Under the pieces are notes generated by a model, which worked only from the letters and a program-made list of their open reading frames with translations, made no database searches and was not told where the DNA came from. This document shows, piece after piece, positions 33,091 through 41,857 of a stretch of DNA of 64,000 nt. Position 1 is the first letter of the stretch. Each line of letters opens with the position of its first letter. Source of the DNA: Sphaerothrix epifaneia (lineage in GTDB: Bacteria > Cyanobacteriota > Cyanobacteriia > Phormidesmidales > Phormidesmidaceae); assembly GCF_042788235.1 (NCBI RefSeq), contig NZ_JBHZOL010000055.1, forward strand, positions 1 to 64,000, read 5' to 3'. Made by a program: the position numbers and the translations under genes.

Positions 33091-33165
33091 GGCAAGAAGA
33101 CCTTTTCTTCCACCGCTAGCGGCTTTCAGCAGTTTAAGAGACTTAACCCTAATGGCTACAGCTAT
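33091..33165 (+). repeat. Dispersed intergenic repeat, partial copy 1
   Basis: The segment carries the family core: (A)GAAGA-CCTTTTCTTC, CGGCTTTCAGC, then ACTTAACCCTAATGGCTACAGCTAT. It is in forward orientation and lacks the left end. See the entry at 62,781 for the fullest copy. Confidence 0.6.
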
Positions 33166-33226
33166 AGAGTGGCAAAACCTCGCCGCCTTAGCCGCCGGAA
33201 AGGGGGATTGCTTGATTGACAGCGGC

Positions 33227-33382
33227 CTAGAAAATACCTACTAACACGATCAATGTAAATAGACAAAAAAGGGCAATCCCCATTGCGAAAATAACTTCGT
33301 AAGGAGCGTGATTGATTTCTTCTAAATACTGGTTAGCCTTTTGGTCTTTTTCTGCGTTGGGTGTCCAGACCATATTTTTCAT
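33227..33382 (-). CDS. 51-aa single-TM membrane protein
   Basis: The frame starts at ATG 33382 with AGGAG 9 nt upstream and ends in TAG at 33227. The N-half is charged and soluble (MVWTPNAEKDQKANQYLEE). The C-half is one hydrophobic helix (VIFAMGIALFCLFTLIVLVG). The size, the polar N-terminus and the C-terminal anchor recall small subunits of photosynthetic membrane complexes, but I cannot name it. It is too short for routine ORF calling. A candidate minus-strand small RNA with its own terminator lies 220 bp upstream. Confidence 0.7.
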   Translation of the reverse strand: MKNMVWTPNAEKDQKANQYLEEINHAPYEVIFAMGIALFCLFTLIVLVGIF

Positions 33383-33604
33383 AATTCTTAGCTCCTAAAA
33401 GATAAGCTATCAGCCCTAGCTAGAGCGTGCCAATTGAGGTTAAAACTGGCCTTTCAGCGGCGAACACTCAATAGCAAGAACAGTATCTGTTTAAAGCTTA
33501 GAAACTTTGAACGAAGAATTTTGCGAAGTCGGCTAAACTTCAATCTTGTTCGGATAAGTTGATTTACTCCGATTGAAAAAAGAGATTTCTTAATAGACGT
33601 CACG

Positions 33605-33685
33605 AAAAAGCCTCTGCGGAAACCGACAGAGGCGCAACCTTTAGAGCACTGAAGTCAGCTTCAGTGATAAGCAGGACGTTACCAC
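33605..33685 (-). ncRNA. Candidate small RNA with two stem-loops and an intrinsic terminator
   Basis: Reading the minus strand: a TTGACA box (33720-33715), a 17-nt spacer, then GATTAG (33697-33692), which puts a start near 33685. The transcript would contain a perfect 8-bp hairpin, CACTGAAG with loop CTGA (33666-33647). A second hairpin follows, GCCTCTG plus inner CGG/CCG (33633-33610), and then TTTTT (33609-33605). No ORF accompanies it. It may instead be an attenuated leader of the 51-aa gene downstream. I do not recognise it as a named cyanobacterial RNA. Confidence 0.55.
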
Positions 33686-33798
33686 GATCGCCTAATCAAA
33701 TTCAAAAGACAGGGTGTCAAAATTTTTGCCAAAGTTTTTGCAGTGGCTCTGTACTGAATCGGTTAAATCCGTTTAAGATCTGAGCCGTCCCCCCCTTC

Positions 33799-34641
33799 GT
33801 GATCGCTGTGCGGGATTTTTTTCGACTATTGCCAGCCGTGCCAGCTTGGGCCGTTCTATCTTTGTCGATAAACGGGCTATTGTTTGTTGCTGTCTTGCTG
33901 TTATCGCGCCATTCCTCGCCGCCTAGCGATCGCCCACCTGTTTTACCCCAAGCCAATGCCTCAGTCGTAGATACTGCCGCTGAGACACCTTTTGAGCCAC
34001 AGCTTGGCGAACGCCAACAGCTTAACTATCAGCAGTGGGTGTCATTGCTGGCGCAAGAAGCAGATGCGATCGCCCTGCAACAGCCAGAAAACTTGGCGGT
34101 GCTGCTAGGAGATTCGATCAGTCTTTGGTTTCCCTTAGAGTTGCTGCCCTCTGACCAAACCTGGCTCAACCAAGGCATTTCTGGCGAGACGACCGCAGGC
34201 TTGCTAGAGCGAGCTAATTTGCTCGATCGCACTCAGCCCCAGGTAATTTTTTTAATGATTGGCATCAACGACTTAATTTGGGGCAAACAAGACGCCGAAA
34301 TCCTCAGCAATTATCGCCAGCTTGTTGAGTATCTGCGCTGGGCACATCCGCAAACGCAAATCATTGTCCAGTCGATTTTGCCGCACAGTGCCGAACAATC
34401 CACCTGGCAAGGACGCGATCGCCTTTTGGTGTTACCCAATAGCCGCATACGAGAGCTGAACCAAAACCTGGCAGAAATCGCCGCTGACAACAATGCCGAC
34501 TACCTCAATCTTTATCCCCTCTTTGCCGATACCGAAGGCCGACTACGCCCCGACTTGACCACCGATGGCCTGCATTTAAACGACCAGGGCTATTTAGTGT
34601 GGCGTACGGCGATCGCCCTCTACGGGCAGTTGCGAGAGTGA
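33799..34641 (+). CDS. Secreted or membrane-anchored SGNH/GDSL hydrolase
   Basis: The protein has 280 aa. A signal anchor lies at about 8-37 (LPAVPAWAVLSLSINGLLFV). The SGNH blocks follow: GDSIS (block I, Ser nucleophile), NQGISGETT (block II Gly), GINDL (block III Asn), and DGLHLND (block V Asp/His). The catalytic domain faces outside the cytoplasmic membrane. These enzymes are esterases or deacylases acting on lipids or acylated glycans. The start is GTG at 33799; another GTG three codons on is possible. There is no sign that it is part of the neighbouring CIS operon. Confidence 0.85.
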   Translation: MIAVRDFFRLLPAVPAWAVLSLSINGLLFVAVLLLSRHSSPPSDRPPVLPQANASVVDTAAETPFEPQLGERQQLNYQQWVSLLAQEADAIALQQPENLAVLLGDSISLWFPLELLPSDQTWLNQGISGETTAGLLERANLLDRTQPQVIFLMIGINDLIWGKQDAEILSNYRQLVEYLRWAHPQTQIIVQSILPHSAEQSTWQGRDRLLVLPNSRIRELNQNLAEIAADNNADYLNLYPLFADTEGRLRPDLTTDGLHLNDQGYLVWRTAIALYGQLRE

Positions 34642-34985
34642 GGAGTGGGGGTGCGGGGAGATAGGGGAGATAAGGGGGGGAGAGGGGAGATAGGAGGATG
34701 GGGGGAGTGGGTTTTTGAGTGTGATCCTTCGGGTTGCGTTTTAAGCTCAAGAGAATGCGTGGATAAGTTGCCCACTCTGACACACAACAATTCGGATATG
34801 CCCAAGTCCCGCCACAGACTCCAGAGCGCTTCAAACATTAAACCAGAACTACCTAAAAACCAAACCCTTCCCCTATCTCCCCTATCTCCCCCACCCCCCC
34901 TCTCCTCTCTCCCCCACCCCCTTCTCCCCACCTCTCCCACTCTCCCACTCCCCTCTCTCCCCCTCCCCACCTTCCCCCCTCCCAA
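34639..34985. repeat. Polypurine/polypyrimidine inverted-arm element
   Basis: The left arm (about 34,639-34,712) is a G/A tract containing GGGGAGATAGGGGAGATA. The right arm (about 34,855-34,985) is a C/T tract whose reverse complement contains the same phrase. The 140-bp centre is of ordinary composition, bounded by GGGTTTTT and its near-complement AAAAACC. Open frames seen across the arms are compositional artefacts. It resembles a non-autonomous repetitive element, and its arms could form a long hairpin or triplex. Confidence 0.7.
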
Positions 34986-35036
34986 CCAAGCCGCTATGCT
35001 AGGGATGGGTTTGATAGTGAACAGGCGGGGAGTGTC

Positions 35037-36245
35037 ATGGATACAAAAGCGTTTAAGCGATCGCTGCAAAAGTCAGTCAATTATCACCGCAAAGGGTTTG
35101 GCCACGAAGAAGCGGTGACCACTCAGCTAGATGCTGAGTACAAGAGCAGCCTGATTCAAGAAATTCGTGATCACAATTACACGCTCACGCGCGGTGAAGT
35201 GACCGTGCGCTTGGCGGAAGCCTTTGGCTTTTGCTGGGGAGTCGAGCGCGCTGTGCAAATGGCTTATGAAACGCGACAGCACTTTCCTCAAGCGCCCATC
35301 TGGATTACCAATGAAATCATTCACAACCCAGGGGTCAACCAGCGTCTGAAAGAGATGAATGTGGGCTTTATTGAAGTTGTCAATGGCGAGAAGAATTTTT
35401 CAGTGGTGAATTCAGGCGATGTGGTGATTTTGCCTGCTTTTGGCGCTAGCGTTCAGGAAATGCAGTTGCTCAACGATCGTGATTGCACCATTGTCGATAC
35501 GACCTGTCCTTGGGTGTCGAAGGTGTGGAACACGGTAGAAAAACACAAGAAAAAAGATTACACCTCGATTATTCACGGCAAATACAAGCACGAAGAAACC
35601 ATTGCCACCAGTTCGTTTGCGGGTAAATATTTGGTGGTGCTAAACCTGGCTGAAGCAGAATATGTAGCCGACTATATTCTCAATGGTGGCGATCGCGATC
35701 AGTTTATGGCTAAGTTCAGTCAAGCAACTTCCATCGGCTTTGACCCCGATCTCGACCTCGAACGGGTTGGCATTGCCAACCAAACCACCATGCTTAAAGG
35801 CGAAACCGAGGCTATTGGCAAGCTGTTTGAACACACTATGCTGAAAAAGTATGGGCCTGTCGCCATAGATGAGCATTTTCAGAGCTTTAACACGATTTGC
35901 GACGCCACCCAAGAGCGCCAAGATGCCATGTTTGGGCTAGTGGACGAAAAACTAGACCTGATGGTAGTCATCGGTGGCTATAACTCGTCTAACACAACCC
36001 ACCTGCAAGAAATAGCGATTGAGCGCAATATTCCCTCTTACCATATTGATAGCGCTTCTCGAATTGGCCCTGGTAATCGGATTGAACACAAAGTTTTGCA
36101 CGGCGAAATGGCGGTGACTGAACCTTGGCTACCAACTGGCCCTATTACAGTGGGAATTACGTCTGGTGCTTCTACACCTGATAAATCGGTCGAAGACACC
36201 ATTGAACTAATTTTTGCCTTAAAAGCACCGATCTTAACGGCTTGA
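35037..36245 (+). CDS. ispH: 4-hydroxy-3-methylbut-2-enyl diphosphate reductase
   Basis: This 402-aa enzyme catalyses the last step of the MEP pathway, reducing HMBPP to IPP and DMAPP. The three iron-sulfur cysteines are Cys66 (FGFCWGVERAV), Cys157 (DTTCPWVSKV) and Cys288 (NTICDATQERQ). It has the extra N-terminal region of about 50 residues typical of cyanobacterial and plant enzymes, which take electrons from ferredoxin. GTGTC precedes the ATG with no strong ribosome site. The repetitive element lies immediately upstream. Confidence 0.95.
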   Translation: MDTKAFKRSLQKSVNYHRKGFGHEEAVTTQLDAEYKSSLIQEIRDHNYTLTRGEVTVRLAEAFGFCWGVERAVQMAYETRQHFPQAPIWITNEIIHNPGVNQRLKEMNVGFIEVVNGEKNFSVVNSGDVVILPAFGASVQEMQLLNDRDCTIVDTTCPWVSKVWNTVEKHKKKDYTSIIHGKYKHEETIATSSFAGKYLVVLNLAEAEYVADYILNGGDRDQFMAKFSQATSIGFDPDLDLERVGIANQTTMLKGETEAIGKLFEHTMLKKYGPVAIDEHFQSFNTICDATQERQDAMFGLVDEKLDLMVVIGGYNSSNTTHLQEIAIERNIPSYHIDSASRIGPGNRIEHKVLHGEMAVTEPWLPTGPITVGITSGASTPDKSVEDTIELIFALKAPILTA

Positions 36246-36309
36246 GTCAAGCGGAGCGCTGGCTTGTCCGCTGATGCTTGGCTAAGTGTTTAAAAACAAT
36301 CTCTCGGCT

Positions 36310-36328
36310 GGCTGAAAGTTTTTCAGCC
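36310..36328 (+). other. Hairpin downstream of ispH
   Basis: GGCTGAAA and TTTCAGCC form a perfect 8-bp stem with a 3-nt loop. No T-run follows, so a role in RNA stability is as likely as termination. Confidence 0.4.
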
Positions 36329-36392
36329 AAGGGGTAGACGGCGATCGCCCCTAGAGTGCCTATGGTGAAGAAGACCTCGCTTTTCTGGCATC

Positions 36393-37073
36393 ATGGCTAG
36401 CGATCGCTACGAAGAAAAATACACCAAGCCTGACCTACGCCGTCGGCTCAAAGCAGAAATTAAACAATCGGATCAAGGCGGCGAACCGGGTCAGTGGTCG
36501 GCTCGCAAAAGCCAGCTATTGGTCAAAGCCTACGAAAAGCAAGGTGGCGGCTATCGAGAAGATGAGAAAGACGAAGCAGCTCAATCTTTAGAAGCCTGGA
36601 CAGCGCAAAACTGGCAGACTGTTGACGGTCAAACCAATGCTCGCCAAGGCGAAATAACCAAGCGCTATCTACCTGAAGACGTTTGGCAAAGCCTGAGCGA
36701 GGCTGAAAAACGACAAGCTGAAAAAACTAAACGTTCAGGTTCCAAGGCTGACGAACAGTACGTAGCGTGGACGCCCGCGATTAAACGCGCTATGCGAGAG
36801 GCTGGCTATGCACCTGAGGCTGAAGCTGAGGGCAACTCTACCAAAGCAGAACTTTACGAACAAGCTCAGACGTTAGAGATCTCAGGCCGCAGCCAGATGG
36901 GTAAAGCAGAACTGCAGCAAGCCGTTAGCCAAGCTAAAGCCGAAGCGCTAGCAGCACAGACCCGCGAACAGCTTTACGAGCAAGCCCAGGCGTTGGCGAT
37001 TTCGGGACGTAGTCAAATGACCAAAGACGAATTAGTTAAGGCCATTCAAGCAGCATCTGCCAACAATCCGTAA
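36393..37073 (+). CDS. DUF5872-like protein with two SAP/Rho-N-like repeats
   Basis: The 226-aa product opens with a DUF5872-type basic region (KPDLRRRLKAEIKQSDQGG, then GQWSARKSQLLVKAYEKQGG), with YLPEDVWQ and PAIKRAM further on. The C-terminal third has two tandem helical units, each with LYEQAQ-x-L-x-ISGRSQM, which resemble Rho N-terminal or SAP nucleic-acid-binding motifs. It is strongly charged and soluble. I infer nucleic-acid binding, perhaps stress-related; no enzyme motif is seen. Confidence 0.7.
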   Translation: MASDRYEEKYTKPDLRRRLKAEIKQSDQGGEPGQWSARKSQLLVKAYEKQGGGYREDEKDEAAQSLEAWTAQNWQTVDGQTNARQGEITKRYLPEDVWQSLSEAEKRQAEKTKRSGSKADEQYVAWTPAIKRAMREAGYAPEAEAEGNSTKAELYEQAQTLEISGRSQMGKAELQQAVSQAKAEALAAQTREQLYEQAQALAISGRSQMTKDELVKAIQAASANNP

Positions 37074-37403
37074 ATTCAAAAGCTGAGTTTTGTTGCGCTT
37101 TGTAAAGTCTGTCATCGTTCAATAACGCTGTTTGAATAAATAGAGGCAGATCGGTCATTTGGCGGAATCTTGGGAATAATCGGTTCCTAATCCTGATTGC
37201 ACCTAGCTAGTTAGAAGTCACTAACATAAAAGCTTTGCTACAGTTCTTGATCTTCTGCTTGTTTCTTTGTGGCTAGCCCCTACGGCTCCAGCAATTGTTT
37301 GCCAAACGGTGCCCACAGTTGCTTAGCCAGTCATTAGAGTAGAGATTCCCTTTAATTCTGCAAAACTTAAAGCGATTGGCAATTCGCGCTCCCATCAGCC
37401 CTT
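37074..37403. other. Intergenic region, nothing recognised
   Basis: These 330 bp contain no convincing ORF, RNA or repeat. A weak promoter for the diguanylate cyclase gene is expected here. Confidence 0.4.
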
Positions 37404-38447
37404 GTGATCACTCAACAGCTACTGACGTTTGAAGGCTGGCTCGACTCCGCATTAGAGCCAATGCTGCCGCTGCTGGCAAATCTTGAACAAGAAATTTGCA
37501 CGGCTCACAGTCAGCCGGATTGCCTAGAAAAGGCGCGATCGCTGGCTCCTAATCTCATTGTTTTGGCTGAAGAGATGCCGTTTGATCCCTGGCAAACGAT
37601 TCAGCGCTTACAGTCTCATCAACAAACCTGCACCATTCCACTCGTTTTCTGTGGAACATCTGAACTGGCTCAAAAGCAGGCATTAGCGCTGGGCTGCATT
37701 CACTATTTACAGTTACCGCTAGCCAAACCAGAAATTTTGCATCTACAGCACTTGATGCAGTTGGGAAGGCGGCTGCAAGCGCTGAGCAACGAAAACGAAA
37801 AGCTCAGGAGCTTACTCATTCGACGCAACACTCAGCTTCGTACTCAGTATCTACATCAGCTTGCTATTCATCAGTCTAACTTTGAGCTGAAGCGCCTAGC
37901 TTACCTAGACGGCCTTACAGAAGTTGCCAATCGGCGCTACTTTGACCAGCGTTTGCAGCAAGAATGGCAGCGATCGCGGCGATTACAAAAGCCGCTATCC
38001 CTCATGCTTTGCGATATTGACTACTTCAAAGCCTACAACGATACTTATGGCCATCCTCAAGGCGATCGCTGCTTACACCAGGTCGCCCAACTGATTCGGC
38101 AAACCGTCAAGCGGGCTTCTGATTTTGTCGCCCGCTATGGGGGTGAAGAATTTGCCCTAATTTTGCCTAATACGCCGCTCAAGGGGGCTGAACGCCTTTG
38201 TCAAAAAGTGCAGCAGCAGCTCCAGCAGCAACCCATCGACCATATCGGCTCGGCTCTAGGTTCTCGTCTAACGCTGAGTATAGGCGTTGCTAGCCTCATT
38301 CCCAGCGCCGACTCCACCTCAGCCGAGCTAGTTAGTCTGGCAGATAAAGCCCTTTATCAAGCCAAAGCCCAAGGCCGCAACCGATTTGTCAGTGCTGTTG
38401 CCGACAGTTCCGTTGAAATGGTAGCTAAACAAACCACTGAAGCTTAG
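37404..38447 (+). CDS. Diguanylate cyclase with divergent receiver domain
   Basis: The protein has 347 aa. Residues about 1-125 resemble a receiver domain (LIVLAEEMPFDPW, FCGTSELAQKQALALGC) but the phosphorylatable Asp is replaced, so it is probably a pseudo-receiver. A coiled coil (about 130-165) leads into a GGDEF domain with the active-site GGEEF at 246-250. An intact RxxD inhibitory site (RASD) lies five residues upstream, so product feedback is expected. It makes cyclic di-GMP. The start is GTG. It stands alone, with about 330 bp upstream. Confidence 0.88.
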   Translation: MITQQLLTFEGWLDSALEPMLPLLANLEQEICTAHSQPDCLEKARSLAPNLIVLAEEMPFDPWQTIQRLQSHQQTCTIPLVFCGTSELAQKQALALGCIHYLQLPLAKPEILHLQHLMQLGRRLQALSNENEKLRSLLIRRNTQLRTQYLHQLAIHQSNFELKRLAYLDGLTEVANRRYFDQRLQQEWQRSRRLQKPLSLMLCDIDYFKAYNDTYGHPQGDRCLHQVAQLIRQTVKRASDFVARYGGEEFALILPNTPLKGAERLCQKVQQQLQQQPIDHIGSALGSRLTLSIGVASLIPSADSTSAELVSLADKALYQAKAQGRNRFVSAVADSSVEMVAKQTTEA

Positions 38448-38563
38448 CCAAATAAGACTTTTGAGCAAATTTCTCTCAGATTGCCCAGGTAGCACTTCTC
38501 TGAAGGCACAGAGGCCACTAGACTATAGGCAGAATCTGAAATCTATACAACAGAGAGCGGGCG

Positions 38564-39958
38564 TTGACTGAAGATAACTCATCTGTAGCGCCGCAAGTAT
38601 TTTTACGCAGAGAACTGCGTGAACTGGTGCGATCGCAGCTACAAGTCCTTTTAGAGCAGCGAAATTTTCAAGGGGCAAAGGCGCTCTTGGTGCCCGTTAA
38701 GCCAGTCGATATCGCTGAAGCCATTGAAGGATTGCCTGAGTCAATGCAGGCGATCGCTTTTCGGCTGCTGTCCAAAAGCGAGGCGATTGAAGTCTACGAA
38801 AATCTAGAGTCTAGCGTACAGCAACACCTGATTGAAGACTTCAAGCGTCAGGACGTGCTGGATATTGTCGATAAAATGTCGCCTGACGACCGAGCGCGTC
38901 TTTTTGACGAACTGCCTGCCAAAGTTGTGCGGCGACTGCTCAAACAGCTTAGCCCAGAAGAACGCCAAGCCACCGCCCTGCTGTTGGGCTATGAACAGGG
39001 AACCGCAGGCCGGATCATGACGCCGGAATATCTCTCGCTCAAAGAGGGATGGACAGTGGCGCGATCGCTCGAATACATTCGCAACCGGGCCCATGTCAGC
39101 GAAACTATTTACTACCTCTACGTGACCGATGCCGCTCGCCGACTCACAGGTATCATCTCGCTACGCGATTTAGTTGTGGGTCATCCAGAACAGACAATTG
39201 GCGAACTGATGATTCGCGAGGTGGTTTCGGTGCAAACTGACATGGATCAAGAAGAAGTCGCCCGTTTAATTCAGCGCTATGACTTTCTGGCGGTACCTGT
39301 GGTTGATACCGAGCAACGGTTAGTTGGCATCATTACCGTCGATGATGTGATCGATATTTTGGAAGAAGAGGCGACTGAAGATATTTACGCTTTGGGCGGT
39401 TTGCAGTCTGGTGGCGACAACTACTTTCAAACCAATTTGCTGACAGTGGCTCGCCGCCGGGTTGTTTGGCTTTCGGTGTTGTTAATTACCAATACCGTCA
39501 CCACAGCCGTCATTCGCAGTCAAGAGGCTGTTTTAGAACAGGTGGTCGTGTTGGCGGCTTTTATTCCGCTGCTGATTGGTACAGGGGGAAACGTCGGTGC
39601 CCAATCTTCTACAGTGGTGATTCGAGGGCTAAATACCGACGAGATCAAAACCAGTGGTGCCCTACGGGTGATTCGGCGCGAGGCGATCGCAGGTGCCTTT
39701 CTAGGGCTAATGCTGGGGATTGTCGTCATGGTTTGGGCCTTTATTTTGCAAGGCAACATCCAGGTAGCGGTGATTGTGGGGTGCAGCCTGCTGGCAATTT
39801 CGATTTTGGCTTCAGCGACCGGATCGGCACTGCCGTTTTTGTTTCAGGCTTTGGGGCTAGATCCGGCTTTGATGTCGGCTCCTTTTATCACAACCGTTGT
39901 CGATGTTTTGGGCGTTTTGCTTTACCTGAGCTTGGCTCGTCAAATTTTGGATCTTTAA
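38564..39958 (+). CDS. mgtE: Magnesium transporter
   Basis: This 464-aa MgtE-family channel has an N-terminal superhelical domain (IAEAIEGLPESMQAIAFRLL, then DDRARLFDELPAKVVRRLL), a CBS pair at about 150-275 (VVDTEQRLVGIITVDDVIDI), a plug helix, and five TM helices from about 300 to the end. The pore motif PLLIGTGGNVGAQSS is intact. The start is TTG at 38564, with GAGAG ahead. The gene is monocistronic. Confidence 0.92.
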   Translation: MTEDNSSVAPQVFLRRELRELVRSQLQVLLEQRNFQGAKALLVPVKPVDIAEAIEGLPESMQAIAFRLLSKSEAIEVYENLESSVQQHLIEDFKRQDVLDIVDKMSPDDRARLFDELPAKVVRRLLKQLSPEERQATALLLGYEQGTAGRIMTPEYLSLKEGWTVARSLEYIRNRAHVSETIYYLYVTDAARRLTGIISLRDLVVGHPEQTIGELMIREVVSVQTDMDQEEVARLIQRYDFLAVPVVDTEQRLVGIITVDDVIDILEEEATEDIYALGGLQSGGDNYFQTNLLTVARRRVVWLSVLLITNTVTTAVIRSQEAVLEQVVVLAAFIPLLIGTGGNVGAQSSTVVIRGLNTDEIKTSGALRVIRREAIAGAFLGLMLGIVVMVWAFILQGNIQVAVIVGCSLLAISILASATGSALPFLFQALGLDPALMSAPFITTVVDVLGVLLYLSLARQILDL

Positions 39959-40178
39959 CGACGGTGGTAGTTACTCATTGCCAGCGATCGCTCAAGCCAG
40001 ACTCTCCCCTCGGCAATGCCGCTCAAATGCTAAACTAGCAACTACGGCATACAAACGATATAAGCGCAATACTAAAACTTTCTAGTTCGGCAGAGTTCAA
40101 AGCTAGGTTGCTCTGGTGAATAGGCAGGATTATTTTAAATCTCGATACAAATGTTTACAATATTGCTAGGAGCCTTTT

Positions 40179-40286
40179 ATAGTTTCGATACCTGCAATTT
40201 TTGATGGCGTCGAGATTTTAAAAGTCCAAGACAGCCGCCCCACTCCAGCTAAAGTCGCTGAGGCGCTCTCTGGTCAGTTCCAGTAG
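40179..40286 (+). pseudogene. Micro-ORF or gene remnant with AGGAG but no canonical start
   Basis: A 35-codon frame (SIPAIFDGVEILKVQDSRP, then TPAKVAEALSGQFQ) has protein-like composition. AGGAG stands 6 nt before an ATA codon, but there is no ATG, GTG or TTG after the preceding in-frame stop. The opening resembles the start of short antitoxin-type proteins. I treat it as a probable decayed gene. The remaining parts of the gap (39,959-40,178 and 40,287-40,337) show nothing recognisable. Confidence 0.3.
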
Positions 40287-40337
40287 TTAGGACGGTTAAA
40301 CACTTTTCTTTTTCTTGTTCGGTTACGACAAAGCGGG

Positions 40338-41102
40338 TTGCCTGTGCTTGAGAATTTAAAGCAAGACCTCAAAAATGACTTGATTGCAGGGTTGTTAGTG
40401 ATTATTCCGCTAGCGACCACTATTTGGTTGACGATTACCATTGCCAACTGGGTCATTCGGTTTTTAACACGCTTTCCCAAGCAGCTCAATCCCTTTACCG
40501 GATTGAACCCTTTTCTGGTAGATATGATCAATCTGCTGGTGGGATTAGCCGTACCGCTACTGGCTATTTTGTTAATTGGCCTGATGGCTCGTAATATTGC
40601 GGGTCGCTGGCTGCTTGATTTTGGCGAAAGGATTTTGCAGTCTATTCCTTTAGCCGGGTCTGTTTACAAAACCCTACAGCAGCTTTTGCAAACCTTGCTG
40701 CAAGACTCTAAAAGCCGCTTTCGGCGCGTCGTTTTGGTTGAATATCCTCGACGCGGGCTTTGGGCGATCGCTTTTGTTACGGGTTCAATGGTGGCAACCC
40801 AAAGTCAGACCTATCCCTTGCTCAGCGTTTTTATCCCTACCACGCCTAATCCAACCAGCGGCTGGTATGCTGTGGTGCCAGAAAGAGATGTGATTAACCT
40901 TTCAATTTCAATTGAAGAAGCTTTCAAAATTCTGCTTTCCGGTGGTATCGTGGGGCCGAATTTAGCCGCAGCCGTACCGCCTGATCGTCTCCCCGACCAT
41001 GTCTCTGACTCAGAAGAAGGAGCCGCGCAGGCGATCAATCCAACCGGACTGGACACCAATCGCCAGTCTTTATCTAGGCTGCAGCTTGAAGAAGATTGTT
41101 AG
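40338..41102 (+). CDS. DUF502 family membrane protein
   Basis: The 254-aa product has two N-terminal TM helices (LIAGLLVIIPLATTIWLTIT; LVGLAVPLLAILLIGLMA) and a conserved soluble part: LQSIPLAGSVYKTLQQLL, FRRVVLVEYPRRGLWAIAFV, FIPTTPNPTSGW and SIEEAFKILLSGG. These are the DUF502 hallmarks. Function is unestablished. In many cyanobacteria it precedes nusB and ftsY, as here. The start is TTG at 40338 or GTG at 40344. Confidence 0.87.
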   Translation: MPVLENLKQDLKNDLIAGLLVIIPLATTIWLTITIANWVIRFLTRFPKQLNPFTGLNPFLVDMINLLVGLAVPLLAILLIGLMARNIAGRWLLDFGERILQSIPLAGSVYKTLQQLLQTLLQDSKSRFRRVVLVEYPRRGLWAIAFVTGSMVATQSQTYPLLSVFIPTTPNPTSGWYAVVPERDVINLSISIEEAFKILLSGGIVGPNLAAAVPPDRLPDHVSDSEEGAAQAINPTGLDTNRQSLSRLQLEEDC

Positions 41103-41128
41103 CCTCCCGCCGTTCATAGGACTTTGCT

Positions 41129-41791
41129 ATGCAAGCTCGTCGAATTGCACGGGAACTGGCCCTTTTGGGCATGAGCCAGTTATCCGAGCAGCCGCAGAAA
41201 ACGCGGCCTCAAAAGTTAGAAGGTCTCATTCTGTCAGCCATTCGGACGCTGACAACTGATGCCCAAGAAACCCTAGAAGCTGCCGCCGCAGAGCTAAAAC
41301 GCGGTAGCGATCGCCTGATGAAAAGCGAAACCCGAGCCACCGACGTTACGGCTGCTCGGGACATGGTGGCAGAGTCGATTGAAGTTACGCAGTCGGCCAT
41401 CAATCGCTTAGGCTCCGCTTTAGAAATTCCTGAGTTTATCCAACTGGCAAATCGCAAAGAAGTCCAGAGCTATGCTTTGCAGTTGTTGTCCCAGCTTATG
41501 GACAATGTTGACGCAATCGATGCGCGACTCAATCAGGCAATGGTGGCTTGGCAAGTGAAACGCTTAGCCCGCATTGATCGCGATATTTTGCGTACGGCAC
41601 TGGCTGAGATTTTGTTTTTAGGTATTCCTGACCGAGTTGCCATCAACGAAGCGATTGAAATTGCCAAGCGCTATAGCGGTGACGATGGCCACCGCTTTGT
41701 CAATGGTGTGCTGCGGCGCGTTACCGACCAAATAGCTCAAGAGAAGCACGCCCTCGATTCAGCCGAGTCTTCTTCCGCTTCACTGTCGTGA
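41129..41791 (+). CDS. nusB: Transcription antitermination factor NusB
   Basis: This 220-aa protein is of the long cyanobacterial NusB type. The N-terminal QARRIARELALLGMSQL and C-terminal RLARIDRDILRTALAEILFL, then VAINEAIEIAKRYSGDDGHR and FVNGVLRRV, are standard NusB blocks that bind boxA RNA with NusE. An extra central helical insert (about 35-110) gives the greater length. It starts 26 bp after the DUF502 gene and probably shares its transcript. Confidence 0.93.
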   Translation: MQARRIARELALLGMSQLSEQPQKTRPQKLEGLILSAIRTLTTDAQETLEAAAAELKRGSDRLMKSETRATDVTAARDMVAESIEVTQSAINRLGSALEIPEFIQLANRKEVQSYALQLLSQLMDNVDAIDARLNQAMVAWQVKRLARIDRDILRTALAEILFLGIPDRVAINEAIEIAKRYSGDDGHRFVNGVLRRVTDQIAQEKHALDSAESSSASLS

Positions 41792-41857
41792 TTTTGCGAT
41801 AGTTTAAGCTTTGAGCAACGTTTTAGAGCAGTTTACACCGTGCTTAGGTAGGCAGTC

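Noticed and set aside
34645..35118. Open frames on both strands across the purine/pyrimidine arms
   Set aside because: They are products of low-complexity arms; one would overlap ispH in another frame.
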